From: Scytalidium lignicola
Lineage: Eukaryota; Ascomycota; Leotiomycetes
Direction: 5' to 3'
DNA length: 22,148 nucleotides
NCBI GenBank assembly: GCA_002812745.2
Contig: NCSJ02000502.1
Location: forward strand, 1-22,148
In this document: positions 9,276 to 19,609 of the stretch, piece by piece
Position numbering within the stretch: position 1 is the stretch's first letter
Layout of the letters: every line of letters begins with the position of its first letter
Program-made: the position numbers and the translations under genes
Notes under the pieces: model-generated
What the model was told of the DNA's origin: nothing
Seen by the model: the letters and a program-made list of their open reading frames with translations, nothing else
Database searches by the model: none

Positions 9276-10034
9276 TATAATAGTAATATTATGTTTTATT
9301 ATAATATTATTACATTAGGAGAATTTTATTATAGCTTATAATTCTTGTTTTAATTTATTACTTAATTTAGTTCTTATTTCAATTTATCATTTAATTTGAT
9401 TCTATTCATTATTAATACTTTCTTATATTAACCAAAGCTTATTCACTAAATAGCTTTATTAATTTATCAGAACTAATTATAGTTTTATAGAGGAAATATT
9501 ATCATAACTCATAAATACTATCAAATGCATTAAGACTTAATTACCTTATAAAAGAGAAAGTAAATCTACAACTCTAGAGTTTCTTGTAAAGTAGTTAACC
9601 TTAAAATAATAACTCAAGATAATTATTGAACATTTTGAAAAGGCTTAAAATCTTTTAAAGGTTACAAATATAAACTAATCTTTTAATATCTAACAAGAGT
9701 AATCTCTTTTATTAATTATCAATTTATTATTTGTTATTATGATAATACTAATATTCTTAACACTTTTAATTCAAGTTATACAACTTACCTTCTTAATATC
9801 TTTAAAGTAAATTACTTAAATTATAAACAAGTTATTTATTACTCTTACTCAATCTATTAAGGAAGTTATGAAGACAATTATAATATAATTATAATCTTTG
9901 AATGAAAGTTATATTATATTATTATCAGAATTATAACTAGAAGGAATAATCTTTTAAGATAATATAATTAAGTTATATTTTTAACAAAATATATTTATTT
10001 TAAGTTTATCTTCTAATACTCCTCTTAACTTAAG
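9276..10034. other. AT-rich sequence, no gene recognised; weak hairpin at 9284-9309
   Basis: A 9-bp AT-only inverted repeat (taatattat / ataatatta) sits at 9284-9309. In the plus strand about 9560-9680 there is a helical stretch (STTLEFLVK, LKIIIEHFEKA) that could be a Gag remnant following the candidate LTR, but I cannot match it to a family. The segment ends at the LTR at 10035. Confidence 0.35.
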
Positions 10035-10373
10035 TATTACAGAACCTTTAATCACTAGTATATGATGTAAGCTTAGTTACTTTATAACTTTATCTGTAAG
10101 AACAAGTTGACTAGAGTTTTATGAATAGTAAAGTATATTGTAAAGTTGTAACTTAAGTTAAATATAAGGTTCTTAACTAAAGCTTAGAGAACATATTCTT
10201 ATATAAACAATTAAGTACTTAGTTATATAAACCAGTATAAACTTGTATAATTATATGTCCTTATACATCTTTATATGCCAAGGCTTGTCATATAACCTAA
10301 TATTCATTAACTATGGACATTCTATAAGCTACCCCTTAATGCTTATCAGGTTATAACAATAAGAATTATAATA
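10035..10373 (-). repeat. 3' LTR of the chromovirus, 339 bp
   Basis: Same length as the copy at 16176-16514 and collinear with it. Differences are almost all C/T or G/A. This copy is the more mutated one in most places, for example tcatataacc where the other has tcacgtgacc, though in some places (about 10045-10070) it keeps bases lost in the other. Ends on the plus strand are TATTAC and ATAATA, both RIP forms of TGTTAC/GTAACA. The TATA box, read on the minus strand, is at 10198-10205. Confidence 0.9.
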
Positions 10374-10388
10374 TTATCCCCTTTTTAT
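10374..10388 (-). promoter_or_regulatory. Polypurine tract of the chromovirus
   Basis: On the minus strand the sequence taaaaaggggataa lies directly before the 3' LTR. This is the RNase H-resistant primer for plus-strand DNA synthesis in LTR elements. It confirms minus orientation and resembles aaaaagaggataa before the LTR at 7062. Confidence 0.7.
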
Positions 10389-10464
10389 CCTAGCATTGCC
10401 TTAACACTTAACTAATAATGTTGAACAATCTTCTATTATTTGTTAACTATATTTTTTATCCATT

Positions 10465-10990
10465 ATGTTATGTGAATACCAAACTCACCTTTATAAAGTA
10501 GAAAAGATAAAAATAATAAGTTTTAAAATGTTTTCCTCTTGTTATTATTATGAAAAGAATAAGAAATCCTACTATTACTTTCTTAACTCTTTAAAGTACT
10601 CTAAATGTACTTATTATAATAGTTATTACAAACTCCTTAAGCTATTCTTTGAGGAGATAGATTATTATCTTAGAGAAGAATAACATTTAAAGTAAGAAGA
10701 AGAGAAAGCCTTTACCAAAGTCTTAAGGCTTCAGAAGCTTTGTCATTGTATGAAGAACAATACTTGGCTTATGATTTCCAAAAGCACTTTTACTATAGAA
10801 GAATTAAAAGAAATTGAAGAAAAGAAAAGATTAAAAAAGGAAAAGTTAAACTCCTTAATCTTTATTAAGAACTTATTATATCCTCTTAATGAAAATAAGT
10901 AATATTCTTCAGTTAACTTCTTTATGTTAAGTATTAACATTGTTAATCCTTTACTTGTCTTGTTAACTCAATTAATTCCTCTTTTTAAGG
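10465..10990 (+). pseudogene. Antisense cysteine-cluster and coiled-coil ORF inside the chromovirus
   Basis: It runs opposite to gag-pol, between the chromodomain and the 3' LTR. The first 72 codons (10465-10683) are open, then the frame continues past two in-frame TAA stops (10681 and 10693) to about 10905, with a third stop there. Residues 26-54 have the spacing C-X2-Y-X6-Y-X8-Y-X2-C-X5-Y. If each Tyr was Cys before G-to-A change, this is a six-cysteine cluster like fungal Zn2Cys6 DNA-binding domains. It is followed by an acidic FFEEIDYYLREE stretch and a Glu/Lys-rich helix (FTIEELKEIEEKKRLKKEK), a likely coiled coil. Cys-cluster ORFs next to coiled coils occur in fungal LTR elements; their role is not established. 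The ATG at 10465 may not be the original start. Confidence 0.55.
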
Positions 10991-10999
10991 ATCCTTTTT

Positions 11000-12460
11000 A
11001 GTTAAAGTTTGATGATAACTCTTTATTATCTTTTTAGTATTCTTCAAATATTTAATAAGTTCTTATGAATTGTCCAATTCTAAAAATCCTTCTTATTTAA
11101 CTAAATATTGAATTTTCTTATATTAATATTTATAATCCAAGATTTTCTCAACTACTTATTCCTTATCAAGTTATGATTTAACCTTTATACTTAATGTTGA
11201 CAATGTATTTTCAAGTGTTAATTCTAGTAGTATTATATAAAATACAAGATATATCTTCATAGTTTTTAATAACTTCAATTTAATTATTATTAGCTTATAA
11301 ACTTCTTTAACTTTAAATAATCTTAACTTCACAAAGTTAAGTATGTTACTTAGTCTTTTTTGTTTGTAGATTTTTTTGTCAAAGGTAAACTTTATCCTTC
11401 TTTTTATATATAAGTTCTACATTACATTTCTTATTATAATATGCTTTTCNTTTTTTCTTTTACAAACTATATTACATTTGTCAATTCAGCATGTGTTTTG
11501 TATAGTTTCTCTATTAACTTGTCAACTGAATCAGATAATAATTATAATTCAACACTTATCCAAAACCTATCAAACTCTCTTTTATGATTTACATAGAATA
11601 GTATGAATCTTGTTACTTTATACTTTGAACTATTATAAGCTAATTATACTAACAATAATAACTTATACTAATCATCTTGCTTATAATCTACATAATATTG
11701 TAAATACACTTTTAATGTTTAATTTAATCTTTTAGTTTAGTTATTAATTTATAAGTAAAATGCTGTTAACATCTTCTTATCAACACTTATATATTTAGTC
11801 AAAGTTTTTCAAAACTTTAAAGTAAAGTATATATCCTGATTGGATATAATACTCTTTAATACCTTAAATAATGTTATTATATGTTGAAGAAATGCCTTTG
11901 CAACTTCTTCTGTATCTTATGTTTTATCTTATAATATAAAGATTATATATTTTGTAAATAAGTTTATTATTACCAAGATGTTATTATAATCCTTTCTTGT
12001 TGTTAAGTCTTTTGACTTTGGTAATTTAATAATAAAGTCTTATGTTATGGTTTACTATAATTAGATTAGTATTTCAATAAGTTGAAGTATTTTATAAAGT
12101 CTTTACTTCAAGTTCTTTACCCTTTTACAAATATTATATTCTTTAATAACTTCTTTTATTGTTTATCTTATTCAGTATAAATAATAATCTCTTTAGATTT
12201 TATAATAAGTTCATTTAGCTCTAAAATGCTTATTCTGTAGTAATGCATGTTATTCTCTTAAGAATTCTTTCAACAACTTTTTTAAAGATGTATAACTTCT
12301 TGTCCTTATATTATAACTTGTTAATTTGTTCTTATTAATCTTCTTTCAACTTATATTTAATATCTTTCAAGTTTTCTTTAGATAATTTATTCTAAATCTT
12401 ATTAATCTAATCCTTATCAACTATTGTTAATATAAACATTAATTGTCCTTAATTATAAGT
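11000..12460 (-). pseudogene. Gypsy integrase with C-terminal chromodomain, RIP-degraded
   Basis: Minus-strand reading shows the integrase core start DFIIKLPKSKDLTTRKDYNN (about 12010-12050) and NNILVIINLFTKYIIF. SNQDIYF at about 11828-11850 is the second catalytic region, where SDRD is expected and the first Asp reads Asn. Near 11720-11750 is NN.TKRLN, where NGQTERLN is expected and the catalytic Glu reads Lys. Farther on, 11008-11160 encodes EKILDYKYQYKKIQYLVK, then EGFLELDNS and ELIKYLKNTKKIIKSYHQ. This is a chromodomain, which in chromoviruses directs integration to methylated-H3K9 heterochromatin. Two of three catalytic residues are lost. Confidence 0.8.
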
Positions 12461-12599
12461 AATTCCTTCCTTATTATTTGTTAAGACTACTTATTATAAG
12501 CTTAATTCCTCTTTGTTTATATACTCTGGTTTTTAACTAAGAGTATTTACTTGTCTATTATTAGTCTTTTTAACATGTTAAATCTTAAAATTATATTCT

Positions 12600-13830
12600 A
12601 ACAAGGTTTTTACTTACTTAGTTTATCTTGTGTTTAATTCCTTAGATGTTATAAAGTACTTCAAATTCATATAATCTATCAGTATCTTAATTTGTTCTCT
12701 TGTTCTTATAGTGTATATCTTCTACTTCTTTAGTATATTCACAATTATTAATAGTTTCTTATTATGAATAAGATTATTTTATTTTATTAAGTTAAACTTT
12801 CTTAAATAAAATACAAATAGTTTTTACCCTCTTTACTTGTCTTGTTAACTTAAGATTATGCTTAAAGTATAGTCTGATGCATTTGTTTTAATCTGAACAA
12901 GTCTTTCTAAGTTAAAAATCTTAAGGCTTTAATCTTCCTTGAATGCCTTTTTAACCTTGTTAAAGGTACTTTGTTATTTATTTTTCCATTCATAAGGTAT
13001 ATTCTTTTTAGTTAACTTAGTTAATAATAATACTATTCTTGAATAGTCTTTTATAAATTTTTGATAATAATTCGCAAATCCTAAAAAGCTTTACAATTCC
13101 TTTATTATTCTAAGTATTGCTTATTTCTTAATAGTCCTGGTTTTTTCCTTAGTTATCTTAACCTCATTTTCTATAATAATGTGTTTTAAAAATTATACTT
13201 TTATTTTATAAAATTTGTATTTCCTTAGTTTGCATTTAAACCTTACTTTTTATAATACTTTGAATATTACTTTTATATGTACCTTATAAACCTTTAATGT
13301 CTTTAAGTATATCAAAACATTATCCAAGTATGTTATGACAAATTTTTCTAAGTATTCTTTAATACTTTTATTCATAATCTTTTGAATTATGACTAGTGTA
13401 TTTGTTAATCCAAATAATATAACTAATAACTTATATAGTTTATATTTAGTCTTGATAACAGCTTTCCATTCATCTCCTTCCTTTATTCTAATAAGGTTGA
13501 ATACTGATTATAAATTTAATTTCATAAAGTACTTAATACCTTTAAGTTTATCTTTAATAATTTCTATTAATAATAATGGATAACAATCCTTAATCATTCC
13601 TTTGTTTAAACCTTTGTAGTCTTTATAAAGCTTGTCTTTTAGATTATCTGGTTTTTTTACAAATAGTAATAATACTCTTGTTAAAGAGTTTAACTTTTAG
13701 TATAATCTTTTCTTAACTGTTCTGTCTAGTTATTCCTTTATCACCTTATCTTCTACTGTTGTTATTAAGTATACTAGTCTAAATAATAGTTGAAATCCTT
13801 CTTCTAAGTTGATTTCATAGTCTTATAGTT
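12600..13830 (-). pseudogene. Gypsy reverse transcriptase and RNase H, RIP-degraded
   Basis: RT copies element RNA and RNase H removes it. The minus strand encodes VLLLFVKKPDN (about 13650-13680), then a DYKGLNKGMIKDCYPL stretch, KYFMKLNL and FNLIRIKEGDEWKAVIKT. The active site is TYLDNVLIY, with YLDN at 13319-13330 in place of YLDD. Next come SFLGFANYYQKFIKDYSRIV (about 13030-13090) and the RNase H start KTNASDYTLS (about 12861-12890), where TDASD has become TNASD. Several stops replace Gln, Trp or Arg. The frame relative to the protease differs, so at least one indel or frame change lies between them. Confidence 0.85.
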
Positions 13831-14199
13831 GATGTTCTAACAATACTAAGTCTTTTAGTCTTTCTTTAAATAGCTTTATCTACTCTTAGTATTCTTCAAG
13901 AATATACTCAAGACTTTTATCTTGTCCTAACTAACTTAAAATCAAATTGATTTTTATATCCTTGATCATAAGCTAATTAAGTTTAATTACTTAAATAGCT
14001 TTAAGTTCTTTGTTCTTTATAACTTTTGTTAATACTTCTGATAGTCCTTCTTGTAGAAACTTTATAGTTTCCTCTTGTTAATCTATTCTTAGATTGCTTT
14101 TTTTATATTCATAATATGCTTAATATTACTTTAAAGTTTTTAATATAAGTTATATTAAATATTACTTATTCTTGGTAACTTGCTTTAATAACCATTGTT

Positions 14200-14450
14200 A
14201 TTAGCTTAATCTTTACTTTAACATTTTACTTTGTGATTAAACTATTTACAAGCTTAACTAGATATTTATAATCCTTAACTTAGGTATTTATATTTAATTT
14301 TACTATAACTTCTAATGTTATGAAATTTCTTACAACTTCAAAATCCAATAATGCCTTTACTTTTTATCTAATTATAATAACTTCTAAGAATAATACATTC
14401 TTATTCAAAGTTCTAAGTCTTAATTCTTTGACTACTCTTTCTTTTACATT
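14200..14450 (-). pseudogene. Gypsy retropepsin, RIP-degraded
   Basis: The minus strand reads ALLDFEVVRNFITLEVIVKL, with DFE at 14337-14345 in place of the DSG triad. Asp is kept; Ser to Phe and Gly to Glu are both single transitions of the RIP type. The NFIT/EVI.KL continuation is the usual sequence after the active site in gypsy proteases. The spacer to RT is about 400 bp. Confidence 0.75.
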
Positions 14451-15249
14451 ATCAATAATCTATTCTTGTTTGTTTATTAAGTCTAGTAAACATAGTTGAT
14501 TTCTTTGTTATTCCTCTTTTACTTTGTTTTCTACAATTCTTAAGGCTTTGTCTTAGATTCNTTTTTACCTCATCTTCATCAATACTTAATATTGTTGTTT
14601 TAACTTTAAAGTCTAGAAATTCATCAATCTGCCTTTAAGCTAGTTTATAAGGGTTAATTATAATTCTTAAAATCATCTGTATATTCCTCATTAAAGGATT
14701 TTCTCCATTAAGAACATTATTATCCTTTTATTGTTCAAATATAATAGTTCCTCTTATTAAGTTAGACTTTATCCAGAATAACTAATTAATTGTCTTCTTA
14801 TTCAAGATTTACTGATCTAATCCTAATAAGTGTTCTTATCATCTTGTTTTTAATAATCAAAGTCTTACATTCATTTATAACTTGTCTTAGGTAAAAGTAA
14901 TTGTCTTATAACTTCTCTTAATGATTATTACCAAGTTATCTTAGTCAAATAATAATTTATAAATTATCTTAGTTTCTTACTAAAAGATCTTACTCTGACT
15001 AGTCCTTAGAAGTTGTATAATATGCTAATATCTTAAAAATCTGTAATTGATATGATAATATGCTTATAACTAAAGTTAATCTCTAATATCAAATACTTCC
15101 TTAGTCATATTTCCTTAATAGTACTTTAAGCTTATAAATACCCTTATACTTAGTATGTTTTTTTTTAATTTCCTTGTAGTTTGATAGTGAACTTTCTTAT
15201 CTTAGAATACTTATAATGCTTATGTTTATAATTGTTACTTACTTTCCTT

Positions 15250-16150
15250 TATCCTTGTAACTATTAGTAAAATGCTTAGGTAATTCACATTTAAAGTATA
15301 ACNTTTTTTTTCTTTTTTGATCNTTTTAGTTTCTTAAGGTTAATTCTAAATGAATTCTTCTTTTCCTTAGGTTTTTATTAATTCTTATTTTTCCAAGGCT
15401 TTCCCTTTCTTATTATATTCAAATCTATAAAGTTACTCTTGTCTATTAATGTTAGTTTCTTGTTTGATTTCNTTTTTTGTAAAGGAATATTATCCTTTCT
15501 TCTTAAGTCTTCTTTTATAAATTTAATTATTAAACTTAATAAACTTAAATATTATTTCTTCTAATGTATTTAACCACTTAAACAACTTAGATATATTATC
15601 CTTAACTTCCTCTTCAAGTCCTTTATAATACATTACTTTAAGAGCTTTGTCTACTTAACCTGTTTATACTATATACTTCTTGAATTCTATTGTATAAGTT
15701 AAAACTAGTTAACCTCCTTACTTCAAGAATAAAAGTCTTTGTTTAACATCCTTCTTCTAGTCTACTCTGCTATAAGCTTCCTTAATAATTACTTAGAAGT
15801 TGTTGAGATTTAAAAAGATATTATATATCTTTTACCATTAAGCTTTTACTTTATCCTAATAAGTTATAAAGTTATTTAAGTATAGTTGAAACTAATTAAA
15901 AGTTAGTCTTACAAGGTTTAATGCTATCTAAAGGACTTTGTCCTCTTCACTATTAAACTTATCTTTATTAAACTTGAAGAAGATTATAACTTGTGCCTTA
16001 AATTGTTGAAACTTAGATTTATCCCTTGTGAATAATATTAAAAATAACACTTTAAGAGGTTTTACTTTTACCTTGTTTAATTTGTTGTCTACTATCTTCT
16101 TATTAGTTTGTAATAATATTAAGTTATACTTACTTCTTCAAATACAACTT
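15250..16150 (-). pseudogene. Gypsy gag with zinc knuckle, RIP-degraded
   Basis: A knuckle of spacing C-X2-C-X4-H-X4-C is at 15257-15298, read on the minus strand as YFKCELPKHFTNSY. The second Cys and the His remain; the first and last Cys read Tyr. Upstream (to about 16150) the translation is helical and basic but too broken to delimit the Gag capsid domain. Position right after the 5' LTR fits gag. The stretch from about 14450 to 15250 lies between knuckle and protease and holds no motif I can name. Confidence 0.65.
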
Positions 16151-16175
16151 ATATCTAAGTAAATAATATTCAAAA

Positions 16176-16514
16176 TATTATAGAACCCTTAATTACTAGC
16201 ATATAATATAAGCTTAGTCACTTTGTAAGTTTATCTGTAAGAACAAGCTGACTAGAGTTTTATGAACAGTAAAGTATATTGTAAAGTTGTAACTTAGGTT
16301 GAACACAAGGTTCTCAACTAAAGCTTAAAGAACATATTCTTATATAAACAATTGAGTACTCAGCTGTATAGACTAGTATAAACTTGTATAGCTATATATC
16401 CTTATACACCTCTATATGCCAAGGCTCGTCACGTGACCCAACATTCATTGGCCACGGACACTCCATAAGCTACCCCTTGGTACTTATTAAGTTGTGACAG
16501 TAAGAACCATAACA
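16176..16514 (-). repeat. 5' LTR of the chromovirus, 339 bp
   Basis: On the minus strand it begins TGTTATGG and ends ATAATA. It matches 10035-10373 over its full length. The part from about 16410 to 16505 (U3 on the minus strand) keeps many C and G, including CpG, while the rest is AT-rich. The TATA box is at 16339-16346 and TCACGTGA at 16429-16436. The bases just inside the element (minus strand TTTTGAATATTATTTACTTA) resemble those just inside the LTR at 17385, a possible primer-binding region. Confidence 0.9.
16339..16436 (-). promoter_or_regulatory. U3 promoter of the chromovirus LTR: TCACGTGA and TATA box
   Basis: TCACGTGA (16429-16436) lies 82 bp upstream, on the minus strand, of TATATAAG (16339-16346). 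The 3' LTR has the same TATA box, but its palindrome has become tcatataa. The layout mirrors that at 6677-6765. Promoter role inferred. Confidence 0.55.
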
Positions 16515-17030
16515 TATCAACATAGAAATCTATATGAATTTCCTTGAAAAATTTACTACTAAGAATCTTCAATTTTTTAATGTTAAATATACTAATATTA
16601 ATAATGATAATTACTTTATTCTTCTTCTTTTAAAGTCCTTATATAGATTAAAACAAGCTTTTTGTTATTAGTAAATAAAGTTTAATTTTAAATTAGTTAA
16701 AATCAACTTTCTTTCNTTTTTAATCTAACTTTAATATCTTTTTAATTAACGTTTAAATATTTTTATTTGTACTTATGTTAACAATTTTCTAATTATCAGT
16801 TTTAAAAGCTTTTAATTTGATAAGGTCAAGTTAATTCTTTACGATTTATTTAAAATAATTAATATAAGACTTGTATCTTAGTTTTTAAAAGTATATATTA
16901 TACAAGATTAGAAGAAACATATTATTTCTCTTATTTAAAATAAGTATATTAAGAAGATTCTTAATTAATTTAAGTATAATAACATTAAACCTTATTCTAT
17001 TCCTTTTAAAGTAAATGTAATTAAGTTTAT
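16515..17030 (+). pseudogene. Copia reverse transcriptase fragment between two gypsy elements
   Basis: Plus-strand translation begins at once with NIEIYMNFLEKFTTKNLQFF and continues to LLLLKSLYRLKQAF (about 16620-16670, the family pattern YGLKQ). The active site YVNN at 16776-16787 replaces YVDD; FLIISFKSF follows, then KVKLILYDLFKIINI and KYIKKILN. It ends at 17030 where the next LTR starts. It is related to, but clearly diverged from, the RT at 5880-6588, and reaches about 50 codons farther. The sequence left of the chromovirus (before 10035) is not its missing N-terminal part, so the fragment is orphaned on both sides. Confidence 0.8.
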
Positions 17031-17385
17031 TGTTATAGGTTTAACCTAACAAGCTGATTAGTATAAGCTTGAGGCTTGATACACAGCAGAGTGTATATAG
17101 AGAACCTAGCAATTATGTGACATGATTGGACTTGGGGGACTTGGGGGGTCCAAGGGGTCCATGGACCCATAAGACCTGGAGAGTCTAAAGGGTCCAGTCG
17201 GATTTATTTATTTATATAAGCATACTGTAAGAACATAAGAGTAGACTCCTTATATTCAACCTAAATACATTACTAGATTCTACCCTTGACTTAGTTACCT
17301 ACTTATATGTTATACATTTCCATTATCCTTAAACATCTACCTTATCCTTGCTATCCAATGACTTGGATAATGTAGTTTTATAACA
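17031..17385 (+). repeat. 355-bp 5' LTR of the plus-strand gypsy
   Basis: It starts TGTTAT and ends ATAACA. It aligns with the LTRs at 6589 and 7062 over the first 85 bp and last 190 bp, but the U3 part about 17115-17200 is different and G-rich, with ggacttggg-type repeats and a 14-bp palindrome. TATATAAG is at 17213-17220. The flank tttat and the following ttttg do not show a duplication, as expected because the other end is outside. Confidence 0.85.
17155..17168. other. Perfect 14-bp palindrome in LTR U3
   Basis: GGGTCCATGGACCC, within a run of ggtcc/ggact repeats about 45 bp before the TATA box. A dyad of this kind could be a protein-binding site. It is one of the few C+G-rich spots in the window. 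Confidence 0.6.
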
Positions 17386-17439
17386 TTTTGAACACTACTT
17401 ATCTTGATAAATCAGGATTTGGAAACAGACATACTAATA

Positions 17440-18740
17440 GATAATAATAATAAATAACAACTTGAAAAAGGTTCTGAAGAAGACTTTGAAGAGGAATCTA
17501 AAGAGGGATCTGAGGAAGTATCTAAGGAAAGTTCAGAAGATAACTTTGAAGAAGACCAAAGTAAGGACCAGATTATTAAGGAAATTAACATCTAAGAAGG
17601 AATGTTAAAAGAAGTTGTTATACTACCAAAGTAATTTATTAAGTTAACAAAAAGATCAACTGTTAAGGAATCATCAAGAGTTATAAAAAAAGAAACTAGC
17701 ATCTTTATTACTTAAACCTGACCTAAACTCAACTCTAATACCAAGAGTTCTAAGTCTAAACCTTAATCTAGACTCTGAACTAAAGAGTAATGTTAAACAA
17801 GCTTTAATAACAATACTTAAAGAAGTCAAAATCATTAGACCAGACTTGTTTTATAAGGATAAAAANGAAACTAAAAGCATATCTTGTTCAAACAAGAACT
17901 TATTTGATATTAAATGATTACTTACTACTTAGAGACATATATAAAGTTCTATAAGCATTAACATACTTAAGAGGAATAATCAAAACTTAATTTCAACCTT
18001 TTAAGGATAAATAATTCATGACAAACAGAGAAACAAAGAACTAAGGGGTAATCAACATCATTTCAAGTTAAGCTAACTATACAAGGGAACTCAAACGCTT
18101 GTATGAAGATGTTGATGAAAAAAGAAATGCAAAGAGATAATTAGCTTATCTCAGACAAACTAAGAGTCTTAGTGAATATACAATGCTTTATTATCAGTAT
18201 ACAATATCAGTCAACTAAGAGGAAAAAGCACATATATACTAGTATAAGACTAGACTGAAGGACTTTATTAAGGAAGAATTATATCAACAACTTACAATTA
18301 CTATATTCAACACTCTTATTAACTTGTTTATCAAGATCAAGAATGAATAATATAAGATAATCTTAAACAAGAAGAATAAATCTTACTTTAATAAAAGAAA
18401 GCCTAACAAAAAGAAAGATTATAATAACCTTATAAAGTTAGATGTTATAAAGAAAGGAAAAACCTTCAAAGGAAAGGGAAAGAAGTATTATAAAAGAAAG
18501 AACAAAAAAGGAAATTCCTTTAGAATTTCCTTTGAAGAACTTAACAAGAGAAGGAAAAACAAGTTATNTTTTAAGTATAGAATATTTAAACATATAATAA
18601 ATACTTATAAGAAAGACAATAAGTTGAGTATATTAGTTAAAGTTAGAATTATAAGAATCCTAAGAATCATAGATATCTTGTCAGAATCATCAGAAGAAAA
18701 AAGCTTAAATAAGAAAAAGAACTCTTTAAAAGAAGAGGAA
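17440..18740 (+). pseudogene. Gypsy gag, RIP-degraded
   Basis: It opens with a Glu/Ser-rich acidic segment (17460-17580: GSEEDFEEES, GSEEVSKESSEDNFEED) that has few stops because it is almost pure purine. Capsid-like Gag sequence follows: LYEDVDEKRNAKR (about 18099-18137), then LAYLRQTKSLSEYTMLYYQY and LKDFIKEELYQQLTI, then a Lys-rich tail. The zinc knuckle at 18567-18608 is spaced C-X2-C-X4-H-X4-C and reads XFKYRIFKHIINTY, with an N in the first ligand codon and Tyr for the second and last Cys. The order and motifs are standard for Ty3/gypsy Gag. No intact start codon was identified. Confidence 0.75.
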
Positions 18741-19605
18741 GAACATTAAGGTTTAATAATTATATTAAAACTTATTGTTAAAATTAATACAGACAAGATG
18801 ACAATAACAAGAATCCTTGAAATAAACATTGTGCTAATGATGAGAATTTAACATGTAAAGTACCCTTGAGATAACAATTAAAACAAAGGTTAAAGCAGAT
18901 GAAGATCAATTCCAAGAGTCAATGAAATTTAGATGATTATACTAACAGATTTCAAAACTATACTAATAAAACAATATCCTATTTTTAAAGAATTATTAGT
19001 CTTAAGATATTATCTTATAATTAGTATAAAAGAACTAAGAGGATAAGAAATCCTAAACAGAAGTCAACTTTTCAGAATTGTATAATAAGAAGAAGCAATT
19101 GTTAAGGCATATGAACTTGATCTTAGAAATCTAGCTTTAGTCTATAAGACTAACCTCCAAAACATCATCATAAAAAANGGGAATGTATAAATTCCTCTTG
19201 CTAGTAAAAANGAACTTAGATTCAAGATGACTTTAACCAAATACCTAAAGATACTTGAATAGTAATCAAAGAAGAATTAAGCCATGTATTATAAAGGTAA
19301 TACAACTTATGACAAAAAGGACTTCTTATGATAACCTTTTAACAAGACTGAGTAAAAGTTGAAACTTAACATAGAGAAGTTTAAGGTTTAGGAAAATCAG
19401 TAGAATAATTGTTTAAAGCTGAACTTTATCATATTTAACAAGAATAAAGGAAATTAGTAAAGATTATTGTTGAACAAGCTAACTAGAATGTAAAAGCTTT
19501 GTTTATAGTTAATAAACTTGAAAAGGATTCATTACCTTTAGAAGTACTTATTATATTACTAAGAGAAGATGAATTAATACAAAGAATTGATTAACAATTC
19601 AACTA
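18740..19605 (+). other. Gag-protease spacer, no motif recognised
   Basis: About 860 bp between the gag knuckle and the open spacer before protease. Short helical stretches are seen in frame 0 (AYELDLRNLALVYKTNLQNI, about 19107-19166), with stops mostly of the TAA kind. Unusually long for this position in a compact gypsy element. Confidence 0.4.
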
Positions 19606-19609
19606 AGAA

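Larger units (their letters stand above)
10035..16514 (-). mobile_element. Full-length Ty3/gypsy chromovirus, RIP-degraded, minus strand
   Basis: Two 339-bp LTRs (10035-10373 and 16176-16514) bound 5.8 kb whose minus strand encodes, in gypsy order, gag with a zinc knuckle, protease, RT, RNase H, integrase and a chromodomain. The polypurine tract next to 10373 and the coding direction agree that 16176-16514 is the 5' LTR. RT upstream of integrase separates it from copia. Outer flanks (ttaag and tatca) do not match as a target-site duplication. An extra ORF lies on the opposite strand near the 3' LTR. The total of 6480 bp is ordinary for a fungal chromovirus. Confidence 0.9.

Noticed and set aside
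10743..10940. Open frame of 65 codons on the minus strand
   Set aside because: It lies opposite the antisense cysteine-cluster ORF, whose Glu/Lys codons read as Phe/Leu/Ser on the other strand. No motif of its own.
11376..11606. Open frame of 76 codons on the plus strand
   Set aside because: It is the complement of the minus-strand gypsy integrase C-terminal part; hydrophobic by composition only.
13389..13583. Open frame of 64 codons on the plus strand
   Set aside because: It lies opposite the RT motifs of the minus-strand gypsy, which carry the recognisable protein.
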